Source: Martelella alba (GTDB lineage: Bacteria; Pseudomonadota; Gammaproteobacteria; Enterobacterales; Enterobacteriaceae). Taken from it: a stretch of 64,000 bases of DNA. The stretch is taken from the NCBI RefSeq assembly GCF_005217455.1, contig NZ_SZPQ01000002.1, positions 124,001-188,000 of the forward strand, read 5' to 3'. This document shows, piece after piece, positions 1 through 9,494 of this stretch. Every line of letters starts with the position of its first letter. Position 1 is the first letter of the stretch. Made by a program: the position numbers and the translations under genes. The notes under the pieces were generated by a model. It was not told the origin of the DNA, did not search any database, and saw nothing but the letters and a program-made list of their open reading frames with translations.

Positions 1-853
1 TCGGCCAATCCCGCCATATCGGCTCCACTGTACCTGGCAGCCAGAGTTTGCGTCCTAATTCGATCCAGGCGCAAGGCTGATGAAAATCGGACCCTTGAGA
101 AGCCAGCAATCCCCGTTCACGGGCATAGCCGGCCAGCAAGGTCCTTTCCTGCGGCGCCTGCTGGCAGGAGGCCACTTCGATACCCTCGCCCCCCGCCTCG
201 GCGAAATGATCCAGCAGACGTTTCAGCCATTTGCCCGAAAGCCGGTAGCGGCCCGGATGGGCCAGCACCGCCTGCCCGCCGGCCTGCCGTATGGCGGACA
301 CGGCTTGGGCGATAGTACACCACTGCGCCGGCGCATAACCGGTTTTACCTTTGGACAAATATTTCTTGAATACGCCGGCCAGCGTGTCGGCGGCGCCGAC
401 GCTCACCAAATAGCGGGCGAAATGGCCGCGGGTTATCGCCGCGCCGTCGGCGAAATCGCCGGCGCCGCGCCAGGCATTCAGGATACCGGCGCGCTCGAGA
501 CGCTCGGCGATAAGCACCGCCCGTTCCCGCCGCCGCACCCGTTGGGCCGACAACAAACCGGTCATGGCCGGATGCGCGCCATCGAACGCCAGCCCGACGA
601 TATGAATTTCGTGATGCAGCCATAAGGTGGAAATTTCCACCCCCGGCACCAGCGTTATCGGCAGATTACCGTCGATAATGGCCCGGCGCGCCGCCGGCAG
701 GCCATCCAAGGTGTCGTGATCGGTTATCGCCAGCACGTCTACCCCCATGGCGACCGCGCGCGCCACCAGTTCCTCCGGCGTCAGGACACCGTCGGACGCG
801 GTGGTGTGGCTGTGCAAATCATAAAGGGTGAGCAGTGGAGATTTGAACGTCAA
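1..853 (-). CDS. rnm: 5'-3' exoribonuclease RNase AM (YciV/TrpH), PHP domain, 3' end cut by window edge
   Basis: This PHP-family nuclease is known in E. coli to trim 5' ends of 23S/16S/5S rRNA and to act on nucleotide substrates in the cytoplasm. The reading frame stays open from the window edge to a TTG start at 853, preceded by AAGG seven bases upstream; an in-frame TAA lies just before it, so no longer start is possible. Metal-binding PHP motifs are visible: YDLHSHTTASDG near the N-terminus, ITDHDT, an IPGVEIST-like segment, AHPGRY, and QGSDFHQP close to the C-terminus. About nine residues are missing at the left edge compared with the 293-residue E. coli protein. It is divergent from the trp operon, as in E. 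coli. The TTG start is the only odd point. Confidence 0.9.
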   Translation of the reverse strand, partial: MTFKSPLLTLYDLHSHTTASDGVLTPEELVARAVAMGVDVLAITDHDTLDGLPAARRAIIDGNLPITLVPGVEISTLWLHHEIHIVGLAFDGAHPAMTGLLSAQRVRRRERAVLIAERLERAGILNAWRGAGDFADGAAITRGHFARYLVSVGAADTLAGVFKKYLSKGKTGYAPAQWCTIAQAVSAIRQAGGQAVLAHPGRYRLSGKWLKRLLDHFAEAGGEGIEVASCQQAPQERTLLAGYARERGLLASQGSDFHQPCAWIELGRKLWLPGTVEPIWRDWP

Positions 854-955
854 ACATCTACCTTACATTGTCAATGCCGTATGTCGTCCTATCATAACGT
901 TTATCCTTGCGGATTCGTACCCGTAAGATTATTTGCCGAATTTAAGCGGCGGCTG

Positions 956-984
956 TTGACAATTCATTGCCGAACTAGTTTACT
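956..984 (+). promoter_or_regulatory. trp operon sigma-70 promoter
   Basis: A perfect -35 hexamer TTGACA (956-961) is followed after 17 bases by TTTACT (979-984), which is one base from the E. coli trp -10. The -10 lies inside the TrpR operator, so repressor binding would exclude polymerase. Confidence 0.9.
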
Positions 985-989
985 AGTAC
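972..989 (+). promoter_or_regulatory. TrpR operator
   Basis: The 18-base element GAACTAGTTTACTAGTAC is a near-perfect palindrome built from two CTAG-centred half sites. It differs at one central base from the E. coli trp operator. It overlaps the -10 box of the trp promoter, the standard arrangement for tryptophan-activated repression. Confidence 0.92.
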
Positions 990-1016
990 GCAAGATTAAC
1001 ACGTAATGAGAATCCC

Positions 1017-1067
1017 ATGATGTCGATGACGGCGGTTATGCTTCGCTGGTGGCGCACCTCCCTTTAG
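1017..1067 (+). CDS. trpL: trp operon leader peptide
   Basis: This 16-residue open reading frame has tandem tryptophan codons at residues 11-12 in the sequence RWWRTS, the same core as the E. coli leader peptide (GWWRTS). Ribosome stalling at these two codons when charged tRNA-Trp is scarce is the sensor of attenuation. The first ATG (1017) is preceded by TGAG six bases upstream; ATG at 1020 and 1026 are alternative starts in the same frame. The stop codon TAG (1065-1067) sits at the start of RNA segment 2 of the attenuator, as required for the termination conformation when translation is completed. Confidence 0.92.
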   Translation: MMSMTAVMLRWWRTSL

Positions 1068-1142
1068 CGGGCGGTGTTATCATGCGTTGCTGTCATCAGA
1101 CAGAGCAGGATCCCGAAAGCCCGCAGATTAGCGGGTTTTTTT
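1055..1142 (+). terminator. trp transcription attenuator (segments 1-4)
   Basis: All mutually exclusive pairings can be traced. Segment 1 (1055-1062, CACCTCCC) pairs with segment 2 (1069-1076, GGGCGGTG) with one mismatch. Segment 2 can instead pair GCGGGC (1067-1072) with GCCCGC (1119-1124) to form the antiterminator. Segments 3 and 4 pair CCCGC (1120-1124) with GCGGG (1131-1135), followed by seven T (1136-1142), giving the intrinsic terminator. Segment 1 overlaps the trpL Trp-codon region, so stalling there frees segment 2. Confidence 0.9.
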
Positions 1143-1167
1143 ATGGGCGAAAAACAGGACATACATC

Positions 1168-2730
1168 ATGCCGACCATGCGACCACAACTGGAATTACTG
1201 CAAGCCGCCGCCACGTACCGGGACGATCCTACCGCCGTGTTCAATCATCTGTGCGGCGCGCGTCCGTCCACCCTGCTGCTCGAATCCGCGGAAATCAACA
1301 GCAAGCGCAATCTCAATAGCTGGATGATCCTTGACAGCGCCATGCGCATCACCGCCCTGGGCCGACAGGTCACAATTCAGGCGTTAACCGCCAACGGCGC
1401 GGCGTTGCTGCCGTTACTGGACGCCGCGCTGCCGCCCGAGGTGATAAACAGGACGCACCCCAACGGCCGCGAATTGGCGTTTCCCATCGTGGAAGAGATG
1501 CTGGACGAGGATGCCCGTTTGCGCGCCCTGTCGGTATTCGATTGCCTGCGTTTACTGCTGACGCTGGTGGGTGCACCGGACGACCAGCCGGAAGCCGTGT
1601 TCCTCGGCGGTTTGTTCGCCTATGATCTGGTGGCCGGCTTCGAAGCGCTGCCGCCGGTACGCCAGGACCAGCGCTGCCCCGATTTTTGTTTCTATCTGGC
1701 CGAAACGTTGTTGATCCTTGACCACCAGCATCGCACCTGCCGTTTGCAAGCCAGCCTGTTTACGCCGGACAGCGGCGAACGGCAGCGTCTTCAATCCCGT
1801 CTTGAACAATTGCAGCACCAATTGACTCAGACGCCGGGCCCTATCCCCCATCAGGTTATCGATAGCATGACGCTGGAATGCAGTCAAAGCGATGAGGAAT
1901 ATTGCCGCGTCGTGGAAAAAATGCAGCAGGCCATACGCGAAGGCGAAATCTTCCAGGTCGTGCCGTCCCGGCGGTTTTCCCTGCCCTGTCCGTCGTCGCT
2001 GGCAGCCTATCATACGCTGAAGGAAAATAACCCCAGCCCGTATATGTTCTTTATGCAGGATGACGATTTCACCGTGTTCGGCGCCTCGCCGGAAAGTTCG
2101 CTGAAATACGATGCCCGCAACCGGCAAATCGAAATCTACCCCATTGCCGGCACGCGTCCCCGCGGCCGCCGGGCGGACGGCGCCCTGGATGCCGATCTCG
2201 ACAGCCGCATTGAACTGGAGATGCGCTCGGATCATAAAGAGCTGGCCGAACACCTGATGCTGGTGGATCTGGCCCGTAACGATCTGGCGCGGATTTGCGA
2301 GGCGGGCAGCCGTTATGTGGCCGATTTGACCAAGGTCGATCGCTATTCCTTCGTTATGCATTTGGTCTCGCGGGTCGTTGGAACCCTGCGATCCGATTTG
2401 GATGTGCTGCATGCCTATCGCGCCTGCATGAACATGGGCACGTTGAGCGGCGCGCCGAAAGTCCGCGCCATGCAGCTTATCGCCGAGGCCGAGGGCACCC
2501 GCCGGGGCAGTTACGGCGGCGCCATCGGTTACTTCACCGCTCAGGGCACGCTGGATACCTGTATCGTCATTCGTTCCGCCTATGTGGAAGACGGCATCGC
2601 CACTGTGCAGGCCGGCGCCGGCGTGGTGCTGGACTCGGTGCCGCAAGCCGAAGCCGACGAAAGCCGCAACAAGGCCCGCGCCGTGCTGCGCGCCATCGCC
2701 ACCGCACATCACGCCAGGGAGATTTTCTAA
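1168..2730 (+). CDS. trpE: Anthranilate synthase component I
   Basis: Catalyses chorismate plus ammonia to anthranilate and pyruvate, the first committed step of tryptophan synthesis, as a complex with TrpG. The protein is 520 residues, the same length as in E. coli. The LLES motif at residues 37-40, the tryptophan-binding feedback site in enteric TrpE, is intact. The C-terminal chorismate-binding domain has [21 protein letters not shown] and a [11 protein letters not shown] segment typical of the family. The ATG at 1168 gives an N-terminus aligned residue for residue with E. coli; AGGA lies about ten bases upstream. Its stop codon overlaps the trpG start as TAATG, which indicates translational coupling. 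Confidence 0.97.
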   Translation: MPTMRPQLELLQAAATYRDDPTAVFNHLCGARPSTLLLESAEINSKRNLNSWMILDSAMRITALGRQVTIQALTANGAALLPLLDAALPPEVINRTHPNGRELAFPIVEEMLDEDARLRALSVFDCLRLLLTLVGAPDDQPEAVFLGGLFAYDLVAGFEALPPVRQDQRCPDFCFYLAETLLILDHQHRTCRLQASLFTPDSGERQRLQSRLEQLQHQLTQTPGPIPHQVIDSMTLECSQSDEEYCRVVEKMQQAIREGEIFQVVPSRRFSLPCPSSLAAYHTLKENNPSPYMFFMQDDDFTVFGASPESSLKYDARNRQIEIYPIAGTRPRGRRADGALDADLDSRIELEMRSDHKELAEHLMLVDLARNDLARICEAGSRYVADLTKVDRYSFVMHLVSRVVGTLRSDLDVLHAYRACMNMGTLSGAPKVRAMQLIAEAEGTRRGSYGGAIGYFTAQGTLDTCIVIRSAYVEDGIATVQAGAGVVLDSVPQAEADESRNKARAVLRAIATAHHAREIF

Positions 2731-3308
2731 TGGCCGACATCCTGTTGCTCGATAATATCGATTCTTTTACCTATAACCTGGTCGATCAATTGCGCGCCAA
2801 TCATCACCGGGTGGTGGTCTACCGCAACCAGCTTCCGGCCGCGACCATTATCGCCGCGCTGCAAAAAATGGAAAATCCGATATTGGTGCTTTCTCCCGGA
2901 CCCGGCGCGCCGGCCAATGCCGGCTGCATGCCCCGGCTGCTGGAGCAATTGCGCGGCCGGCTGCCCATCATCGGTATCTGCCTCGGCCATCAGGCCATTG
3001 TGGAAACCTATGGCGGCCATGTCGGCCAGGCGGGGGAAATTTTGCATGGCAAAGCGTCGCTCATCGAACATGACGGTCAGGCCATGTTCGCCGGCATGTC
3101 CAACCCGCTGCCGGTGGCGCGCTACCATTCGCTGGTCGGCAGCCGGATACCGCCGGGACTGACGGTCAATGCCCATTTCCACGATATGGTCATGGCGGTG
3201 CGCCATGACGCCGATCGCATTTGCGGTTTTCAGTTTCATCCCGAATCCATTCTCACCACCCAGGGCGCACGGTTGCTGAACCAAACGCTGGATTGGGCGT
3301 TGGCTTAA
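2730..3308 (+). CDS. trpG: Anthranilate synthase component II, glutamine amidotransferase (unfused)
   Basis: Supplies ammonia from glutamine to TrpE. This is a stand-alone class I glutamine amidotransferase of 192 residues: the catalytic triad is Cys84 in GICLGHQ, His170 and Glu172 in FHPES, and the oxyanion-loop motif PGPGAP is at 56-61. It begins at the TAATG overlap with trpE. In E. coli and Salmonella this domain is fused to trpD; here a stop codon and an 18-base gap separate the two, the arrangement known in Serratia and Yersinia relatives. Confidence 0.96.
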   Translation: MADILLLDNIDSFTYNLVDQLRANHHRVVVYRNQLPAATIIAALQKMENPILVLSPGPGAPANAGCMPRLLEQLRGRLPIIGICLGHQAIVETYGGHVGQAGEILHGKASLIEHDGQAMFAGMSNPLPVARYHSLVGSRIPPGLTVNAHFHDMVMAVRHDADRICGFQFHPESILTTQGARLLNQTLDWALA

Positions 3309-3326
3309 GAAAATAAGGAACCGACC

Positions 3327-4325
3327 ATGCAACAGATACTGGACACCCTATACCACGGCGACCGCTTAAGCCGCCAGGAAAGCGAACGGTTATTCGCCGC
3401 CATCATCCAGGGGCAACTGGAGCCGACCCAGTTGGCGGCGGCGCTGATCAGCATGAAGATTCGCGGCGAGCAACCGGAGGAAATCGCCGGCGCCGCCAGC
3501 GCGCTGCTGGCCGACGCCAGGCCCTTCCCCCGGCCGGACTATCCGTTCGCCGATATCGTCGGCACCGGCGGCGACGGCTCCAACAGCATCAATATTTCCA
3601 CCGCCAGCGCCTTTGTCGCCGCCGCCTGCGGCGCCAGGGTGGCCAAACACGGCAATCGCAGCGTCTCCAGCCGTTCCGGCTCGTCGGATTTACTGGCGGC
3701 ATTCGGCATCCGTCTGGATATGCCGGCGGAACAATCCCGGCAGGCGCTGGATGAGCTGGGCGTATGCTTTCTTTACGCGCCCCAGTATCACACCGGTTTT
3801 CGTCATGCCATGCCGGTACGCCAGCAGTTAAAGACCCGCACCCTATTTAACGTCCTCGGACCGCTTATCAACCCGGCCCGGCCGCCGCTGGCGCTGATAG
3901 GCGTCTATAGCCCCGAGCTGGTCCTGCCCATCGCCCGCACCCTGCAGGTGCTCGGTTACCAGCGGGCCGCGGTGGTGCATGGCGGCGGCATGGACGAGGT
4001 GGCGCTGCACTCTCCGACCCTGGTGGCGGAACTGAATCAGGGCGACATCGCCAGCTATCAATTGACCGCCGCGGATTTCGGGTTGCCGGGCCAACCGGCG
4101 GACGCGCTTTTGGGCGGGACGCCGGAAGAAAACCGTGACATTCTGGCGCGGTTGTTACAAGGTAAAGGCCAACTCGCACATGAAGCCGCCGTGGCCGCCA
4201 ATGTCGCGTTGCTGTTGAAGCTCTTCGGCCGGGAGGATCTGCGGGAAAACGCCCAGCAGGCCCTGGCGGTGATCCGCGGCGGCCAGGCCTACGAACTGGT
4301 CGCCTCCTTGGCGGCGAGAGGATAA
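3327..4325 (+). CDS. trpD: Anthranilate phosphoribosyltransferase (unfused)
   Basis: Transfers phosphoribose from PRPP to anthranilate, the second pathway step. The 332-residue protein has the family signatures GTGGDG (79-84), which binds PRPP pyrophosphate, and [15 protein letters not shown] (107-121), which contributes to the anthranilate and PRPP sites. The start ATG at 3327 has an AAGGA element (3315-3319) about seven bases upstream. It lies 18 bases after trpG and ends three bases before the trpC start, so it belongs to the same transcript. Confidence 0.97.
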   Translation: MQQILDTLYHGDRLSRQESERLFAAIIQGQLEPTQLAAALISMKIRGEQPEEIAGAASALLADARPFPRPDYPFADIVGTGGDGSNSINISTASAFVAAACGARVAKHGNRSVSSRSGSSDLLAAFGIRLDMPAEQSRQALDELGVCFLYAPQYHTGFRHAMPVRQQLKTRTLFNVLGPLINPARPPLALIGVYSPELVLPIARTLQVLGYQRAAVVHGGGMDEVALHSPTLVAELNQGDIASYQLTAADFGLPGQPADALLGGTPEENRDILARLLQGKGQLAHEAAVAANVALLLKLFGREDLRENAQQALAVIRGGQAYELVASLAARG

Positions 4326-4328
4326 CAC

Positions 4329-5687
4329 ATGCAGGATACGGTACTGGCGAAAATCGTCGCCGATAAACAGCGTTGGGTAGCGGACCGCAAACAGCGCCAG
4401 CCGCTGGACGAATTTCTACCGGCGGTGACGCCGAGCAGCCGCAGTTTTTACCACGCCCTGGCGGGAACGCGGACCGCTTTCATATTGGAGTGCAAAAAAG
4501 CGTCGCCATCGAAAGGCCTCATCCGGGCTGATTTCGACCCGGCGGCCATTGCCGGGATCTACAAGCATTACGCTTCGGCCGTCTCGGTACTGACCGATGA
4601 AAAATATTTCCAGGGCGATTTCGCCTTCTTGCGGCAGATAAGCCAGGTCGTTCATCAGCCTGTGCTCTGTAAGGATTTTATTATCGATCCCTACCAGATT
4701 TATCTGGCCCGCTATCATCAGGCGGACGCCATATTATTGATGCTGTCGGTACTGGACGACGATACTTACCGCCAATTGGCCGAGGTCGCCCACAGTCTGG
4801 ATATGGGGGTACTGACCGAAGCCATTAGCGAGAACGAGTGTCGCCGCGCCGTTGCCCTCGGCGCCAAGGTGGTCGGCATCAACAACCGCGACCTGCGCGA
4901 TTTATCCATTGACCTGAACCGGACCCGGACCCTGGCGCCAAAGCTGCCCGCCGGCGTCACGGTCATCAGCGAATCCGGCATCACGTCCTATCGTCATGTT
5001 CGCGAATTGAGCCATTTCGTCAATGGGTTCCTGATAGGCAGCGCGTTGATGGCGGAAACGGATCTGGACAGGGCCGTTCGCACCGTATTGCTGGGGGAAA
5101 ACAAGGTTTGCGGACTGACCCGCGCGCAAGATGCTCAGGCGGCCTGGGAAGCCGGCGCCGTTTACGGAGGGCTGATTTTCGTGCCCGCCTCGCCCCGGCG
5201 GGTGACTATCGAACAGGCCAAGCGCGTTATCTCCGGCGCGCCCTTACGTTATGTGGGTGTCTTCCGCGACGCCGATATCGAATACATTGCGCTGACCGCC
5301 CAATCCCTGGACCTGTATGCCGTGCAACTGCACGGCGCCGAAGACCAGGCGTACATCGACGCCCTGCGCGGCCGTTTACCCGCCCCCTGCCGTATCTGGA
5401 AGGCGCTGGATATGCGCTCCGGCCTGCCGGCGCGGGATTATACCGGTGTGGATCGTTATTTACTGGACAACGGCGGCGGCAGCGGCCAGCGTTTCGATTG
5501 GTCGCTGTTGGCCGGCCAGCGCCTGGACGATGTCATGCTGGCGGGCGGATTGGCGGCGGATAATTGCGTGGCCGCCGCTAAACTGGGTTGCGCGGGGCTG
5601 GATTTCAATTCCGGCGTCGAAAGCGCGCCCGGACGCAAAGACCATCAAAAATTGGCTACGGTATTTCAGACGCTGCGCGCGTATTGA
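4329..5687 (+). CDS. trpC: Bifunctional indole-3-glycerol phosphate synthase / phosphoribosylanthranilate isomerase
   Basis: A two-domain TIM-barrel fusion of 452 residues, like E. coli TrpC (TrpCF). Residues 1 to about 256 form indole-glycerol-phosphate synthase, with catalytic Glu54 and Lys56 in [12 protein letters not shown], and NNRD and SESGI strands. Residues from about 257 form the isomerase, with active-site Cys261 in KVCGLT and a C-terminal phosphate-binding GGLAADN/FNSGVE region. It performs steps three and four of the pathway. The spacing to trpD is three bases and to trpB 31 bases. Confidence 0.97.
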   Translation: MQDTVLAKIVADKQRWVADRKQRQPLDEFLPAVTPSSRSFYHALAGTRTAFILECKKASPSKGLIRADFDPAAIAGIYKHYASAVSVLTDEKYFQGDFAFLRQISQVVHQPVLCKDFIIDPYQIYLARYHQADAILLMLSVLDDDTYRQLAEVAHSLDMGVLTEAISENECRRAVALGAKVVGINNRDLRDLSIDLNRTRTLAPKLPAGVTVISESGITSYRHVRELSHFVNGFLIGSALMAETDLDRAVRTVLLGENKVCGLTRAQDAQAAWEAGAVYGGLIFVPASPRRVTIEQAKRVISGAPLRYVGVFRDADIEYIALTAQSLDLYAVQLHGAEDQAYIDALRGRLPAPCRIWKALDMRSGLPARDYTGVDRYLLDNGGGSGQRFDWSLLAGQRLDDVMLAGGLAADNCVAAAKLGCAGLDFNSGVESAPGRKDHQKLATVFQTLRAY

Positions 5688-5718
5688 CGGCGCCCGGCAA
5701 AACAAGAGACATGACAGC

Positions 5719-6909
5719 ATGACATTACTCAACCCTTATTTCGGCGAATTCGGCGGCATGTACGTGCCGCAAATCCTGATTCCGGCGCTATTGCAACTGG
5801 AAGACGCCTTTGTCAGCGCGCAAAGCGATCCGGTTTTTCAGGCCGAGTTCCGCGACCTGCTCACCCATTATGCCGGACGCCCCACGCCCCTGACGCTATG
5901 CCGCAATCTGACCGCCGGCAGCAAAACCAGGCTTTACCTGAAACGGGAAGATTTGTTGCACGGCGGCGCCCATAAGACGAATCAGGTTTTGGGCCAGGCG
6001 TTACTGGCCAAACGGATGGGCAAAACCGAAATCATCGCCGAAACCGGCGCCGGACAGCACGGCGTGGCGTCCGCCCTGGCATCGGCCCTGCTGGGTCTGA
6101 AATGCCGGATATATATGGGCGCGAAGGATATTGAACGCCAGGCGCCGAACGTGTTTCGCATGCGGCTGATGGGCGCGGAGGTGATCCCGGTCACCAGCGG
6201 CTCCCATACGCTGAAAGACGCCTGTAACGAGGCGTTGCGCGACTGGTCCGGCAGTTATGAAAAAGCCCATTACATGCTGGGCACGGCCGCCGGCCCGCAC
6301 CCCTATCCGACCATCGTGCGTGAATTCCAGCGAATGATCGGCGAGGAGACCAAACAGCAATTGCGCGAGCGGGAACACTGTCTGCCCGATGCGGTACTGG
6401 CCTGCGTGGGCGGCGGTTCCAACGCCATCGGCATGTTCGCCGACTTTATCGAGGAGCCCGCGGTACGACTTATCGGCGTCGAACCCGGCGGCCTGGGCAT
6501 CGAAACCGGGCAGCACGGCGCTTCGCTCAAACACGGCCGTCTGGGCATCTATTTCGGCATGAAATCGCCGATGATGCAGTCCGACGACGGACAAATCGAA
6601 GAATCCTATTCCATTTCCGCCGGCCTCGATTTCCCGTCGGTGGGTCCGCAGCACGCCTACCTCAACAGTATCGGCCGCGCGGAATATGTTTCCATCACCG
6701 ACGAAGAAGCGTTGCAGGCTTTCAAGGCCCTGTCCCGCCACGAAGGTATCATTCCGGCGCTTGAATCGTCGCATGCCCTGGCCCATGCGCTGAAAATGAT
6801 CAAGGCGGAGCCGGAAAAAGAACAGATTCTGGTGGTGAATCTGTCAGGGCGCGGCGATAAGGATATCTTTACCGTTCATGATATTTTGAAAGCGCGAGGA
6901 GAAATTTAA
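5719..6909 (+). CDS. trpB: Tryptophan synthase beta subunit
   Basis: Condenses indole with serine to tryptophan using pyridoxal phosphate. The 396-residue chain has the Schiff-base lysine at Lys86 in HGGAHKTNQ and the PLP-phosphate-binding GGGSN loop at 231-235. The frame is open far upstream into trpC, but the ATG at 5719 gives the conserved N-terminus [17 protein letters not shown], so the shorter start is chosen. The stop codon overlaps the trpA start (TAATG), matching the equal stoichiometry of the alpha2-beta2 complex. Confidence 0.97.
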   Translation: MTLLNPYFGEFGGMYVPQILIPALLQLEDAFVSAQSDPVFQAEFRDLLTHYAGRPTPLTLCRNLTAGSKTRLYLKREDLLHGGAHKTNQVLGQALLAKRMGKTEIIAETGAGQHGVASALASALLGLKCRIYMGAKDIERQAPNVFRMRLMGAEVIPVTSGSHTLKDACNEALRDWSGSYEKAHYMLGTAAGPHPYPTIVREFQRMIGEETKQQLREREHCLPDAVLACVGGGSNAIGMFADFIEEPAVRLIGVEPGGLGIETGQHGASLKHGRLGIYFGMKSPMMQSDDGQIEESYSISAGLDFPSVGPQHAYLNSIGRAEYVSITDEEALQAFKALSRHEGIIPALESSHALAHALKMIKAEPEKEQILVVNLSGRGDKDIFTVHDILKARGEI

Positions 6910-7715
6910 TGGAACGCTATGAGCAAATGTTCGCGGCGCTGCAACGCCGCCAGGAAGGCGCGTTTGTGCCTTTTGTGACCCTGGGCGATCCTAATCCCGG
7001 CCAGTCGCTGGCCATTATCGAAACCCTGATTGAGGCGGGCGCCGATGCGCTGGAGTTGAGCATCCCCTTTTCCGATCCCCTGGCGGACGGACCGACCATC
7101 CAAAATGCCAACCTGCGGGCCTTCAGCGCCGGCGTCACCCCCGATCACTGTTTTGATATCCTGACCGCCGTCAGAGGCAAATATCCGGCCATCCCCATCG
7201 GCTTGCTGATGTATGCCAATCTGGTGTTCAATAAGAGCATCGACACGTTCTATGCCCGCTGCGCGCAAGCGGGAGTCGATTCGGTGCTGGTGGCCGACGT
7301 TCCCATCGAGGAAAGCCTGCCATTCCGTAGCGCGGCGCTACGTCACGGTATCGCGCCGATCTTTATCTGCCCGCCGAACGCCGATAACGGCTTATTGCGG
7401 GAAATCGCCTCACACGGCCGTGCCTACACTTACCTGTTGTCCCGGGCCGGCGTTACCGGCAGTGAAAACCGCGCCCACACGCCGCTGGAACATCTGGTGA
7501 ATACCCTTAAAGAGTACCATGCCGCGCCCGCCCTGCAGGGTTTCGGCATATCGGAGCCAGGACAAGTGAGGGCGGCGCTGGCGGCGGGCGCGGCGGGCGC
7601 CATCTCCGGGTCGGCGGTGGTGAAAATCATTGAACGCAATGTGGGCGATCCGGCGGCCATGCTGGCCCAACTGAGTGATTTCGTTCGGGAAATGAAAGCG
7701 GCCACTCGCGGTTAG
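6909..7715 (+). CDS. trpA: Tryptophan synthase alpha subunit
   Basis: Cleaves indole-3-glycerol phosphate to indole, which is channelled to TrpB. It is a 268-residue TIM barrel with the two catalytic acids, Glu49 in [11 protein letters not shown] and Asp60 in LADGPT, and a C-terminal phosphate-binding GFGIS segment. It is translationally coupled to trpB through a one-base overlap and is the last gene of the operon. It converges with the unrelated ABC-transporter operon only 18 bases downstream. Confidence 0.97.
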   Translation: MERYEQMFAALQRRQEGAFVPFVTLGDPNPGQSLAIIETLIEAGADALELSIPFSDPLADGPTIQNANLRAFSAGVTPDHCFDILTAVRGKYPAIPIGLLMYANLVFNKSIDTFYARCAQAGVDSVLVADVPIEESLPFRSAALRHGIAPIFICPPNADNGLLREIASHGRAYTYLLSRAGVTGSENRAHTPLEHLVNTLKEYHAAPALQGFGISEPGQVRAALAAGAAGAISGSAVVKIIERNVGDPAAMLAQLSDFVREMKAATRG

Positions 7716-7720
7716 GCCTG

Positions 7721-7747
7721 TAACAAACCGGCGTCAGCGGATGCCGG
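7721..7747 (-). terminator. Possible terminator at the end of the ABC-transporter operon
   Basis: On the minus strand CCGGCATC and GACGCCGG form a hairpin with a four-base loop across the stop codon of the permease, followed by TTTGTTA. One base pair is imperfect and the T-tract is short, so this may be a weak terminator. It lies between two convergent operons. Confidence 0.35.
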
Positions 7748-8576
7748 CGCGCATAAACGATTGCACGAACTGACGCTGGAAAAGCAGAAACAACGCCAGC
7801 AACGGCGCGGACGTCATCAGCGTCGCCGCGCCGATCAGCGCCCATTGCACGCCCTGTTCCGGAGCGGAAAACAGTTGCAGCCCAACGGTCAGCGGACGGA
7901 CATTCACCGAATCCGTGATAACCAGCGGCCAGAGAAAATCATTCCAGTGAAAGCTTATGGATACCAGGGCGAACGCGATGTAGACCGGCCTGGCCAGCGG
8001 CAGATAAATTCGATGCAGTATCCGCCAGCGGCCGGCGCCCTCCACAATGGCCGCTTCCTCCAGCGCCAACGGGATACCCTTAAAGGTCTGGCGCAGCAGA
8101 AAAATGGCGAACGCCGAGGCGAAATAAGGCAGGCCGATGCCCAGCAGAGTGTCGCGAAGCCCCATGGCGCTGATGGTTTGGTAGTTTTTCAAGATAAGCA
8201 CGTCCGGACTTATCATCAATTGCAGCAAAATCAGTGCAAACAACAACCCGGCCAGTTTTAGTCGAAAGCGTACCAGCGCGTAAGCGGCCATCGTCGCCAG
8301 CACCAATTGACAAAAGACAATCATCGCCACCAGCAGGAAGGTATTGAGAAAATAGCGGCCGAACGGCGCGGCTTGCCAGGCGCGAATGAAATTATCCAGC
8401 GTCAGCGGGGCGAACAGCGTGAACGAGGCCTGACTGGAAATGGGATGGAACGCCACCCAGAGCGCCGCCAGTATCGGCGAAAACCACAGCAGCGCCGCCA
8501 GCCAAATCACCAGGTTCAGGCACCGGCGGCCGGGGGAATATCCGGGCGCCGACGGCGATGTAAAGGTCAAACTCAT
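7734..8576 (-). CDS. Carbohydrate ABC transporter permease (UgpE/MalG-like)
   Basis: Inner-membrane subunit of a sugar or glycerol-phosphate-type importer. The 280-residue protein shows about six hydrophobic segments and the coupling-helix EAA loop near residues 185-205 (EEAAIVEGAG followed by W-R-I-L and PLARP), which contacts the ATPase. It starts inside the end of the upstream permease gene (ATGA overlap, 8573-8576), so the two permeases are translationally coupled. The family matches the UgpE/CUT1 subgroup; the substrate cannot be told from the sequence. Confidence 0.85.
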   Translation of the reverse strand: MSLTFTSPSAPGYSPGRRCLNLVIWLAALLWFSPILAALWVAFHPISSQASFTLFAPLTLDNFIRAWQAAPFGRYFLNTFLLVAMIVFCQLVLATMAAYALVRFRLKLAGLLFALILLQLMISPDVLILKNYQTISAMGLRDTLLGIGLPYFASAFAIFLLRQTFKGIPLALEEAAIVEGAGRWRILHRIYLPLARPVYIAFALVSISFHWNDFLWPLVITDSVNVRPLTVGLQLFSAPEQGVQWALIGAATLMTSAPLLALFLLFQRQFVQSFMRAGIR

Positions 8577-9484
8577 TGATAGTGAGTCCTTTTATCCAAC
8601 AAATGGAATTTGATGAGCGCGATGCCGGCCAGCAACGCCAGCAATACCACCGTCATGGCGGCGGCGGACGGTAAGTCCCAATAACTGAAGGCAGTCCGGT
8701 AGATATAAAACAGCAACAGGCTGCTGCTGTTGTCAGGCCCGCCGTTGGTCATGGCAATGACCTGATCGACGATGCGAAATGCGTTCATCGAGGCGTTGAT
8801 CAAGACAAACAGCGTGGTCGGCATCAGCAAGGGCCATTGTACCCGGCGGAAAAAGCAGTAACGCGTCGCGCCTTCAATAGCGGCCGCTTCCGCCAGCCTG
8901 GGATCGATCTGTTGTAGCGCCGCCAGATAAAAAATCATAAAGAATCCGGCCTCGCGCCAAATCGTGACCGCCATCAGGCAATACAGCGCGGTGCCGGTAT
9001 CCCCCAACCAGTTTACCGCCGGGAGTGAGAGCAGCGCCAAGAGTCGATTGAGCAACCCCAGTTGCGGCGTGTAGAAAAACAGCCACAAGTTGGCGATGGC
9101 TATCATCGGCAACAGCGAAGGAATAAAAAACGCCGAACGAATCAGGCTGTTGCCGCGAAAGCGGCGATTTACCGCCATCGCCATGAGCAGCGCCAGCGAG
9201 ACCGATAGGGGAATGGTAATGACCGCATACCAGAGGTTATTGCGCAACGACAGTAAAAAAGTGTCGTCCCCCAGCAACGCCCGATAATTGTCCAGACCAA
9301 CGAACCGGGCCGGGTGTCCGTTGCGCGCGGCGCTAAACACGCTTTCCCACATTGTCGCCAGCGCCGGATAATGTGTAAACAACATCAACAGGCCTAAGGC
9401 CGGCAACACCAGCAGATAGCCGTGGATCTGCAGTGACATTCCGCGGTTGCGCGCCGCCGGCGCCGCAGTATGAAGCGTGCTCAT
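8573..9484 (-). CDS. Carbohydrate ABC transporter permease (UgpA/MalF-like)
   Basis: Second membrane subunit of the CUT1-type importer, 303 residues. After a polar N-terminus of about 16 residues it has six predicted membrane spans and an EAA motif (EAAAIEGATRYCFFRR then PLLMP) in the last cytoplasmic loop. The gene lies ten bases downstream of the binding-protein gene and overlaps the next permease by four bases. It pairs with the 7734-8576 product to form the transmembrane pore. Confidence 0.85.
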   Translation of the reverse strand: MSTLHTAAPAARNRGMSLQIHGYLLVLPALGLLMLFTHYPALATMWESVFSAARNGHPARFVGLDNYRALLGDDTFLLSLRNNLWYAVITIPLSVSLALLMAMAVNRRFRGNSLIRSAFFIPSLLPMIAIANLWLFFYTPQLGLLNRLLALLSLPAVNWLGDTGTALYCLMAVTIWREAGFFMIFYLAALQQIDPRLAEAAAIEGATRYCFFRRVQWPLLMPTTLFVLINASMNAFRIVDQVIAMTNGGPDNSSSLLLFYIYRTAFSYWDLPSAAAMTVVLLALLAGIALIKFHLLDKRTHYQ

Positions 9485-9494
9485 CGCGCCCCCG

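Noticed and set aside
1552-2712. A 386-codon open frame on the minus strand opposite trpE
   Set aside because: It is an antisense shadow of trpE caused by codon bias.
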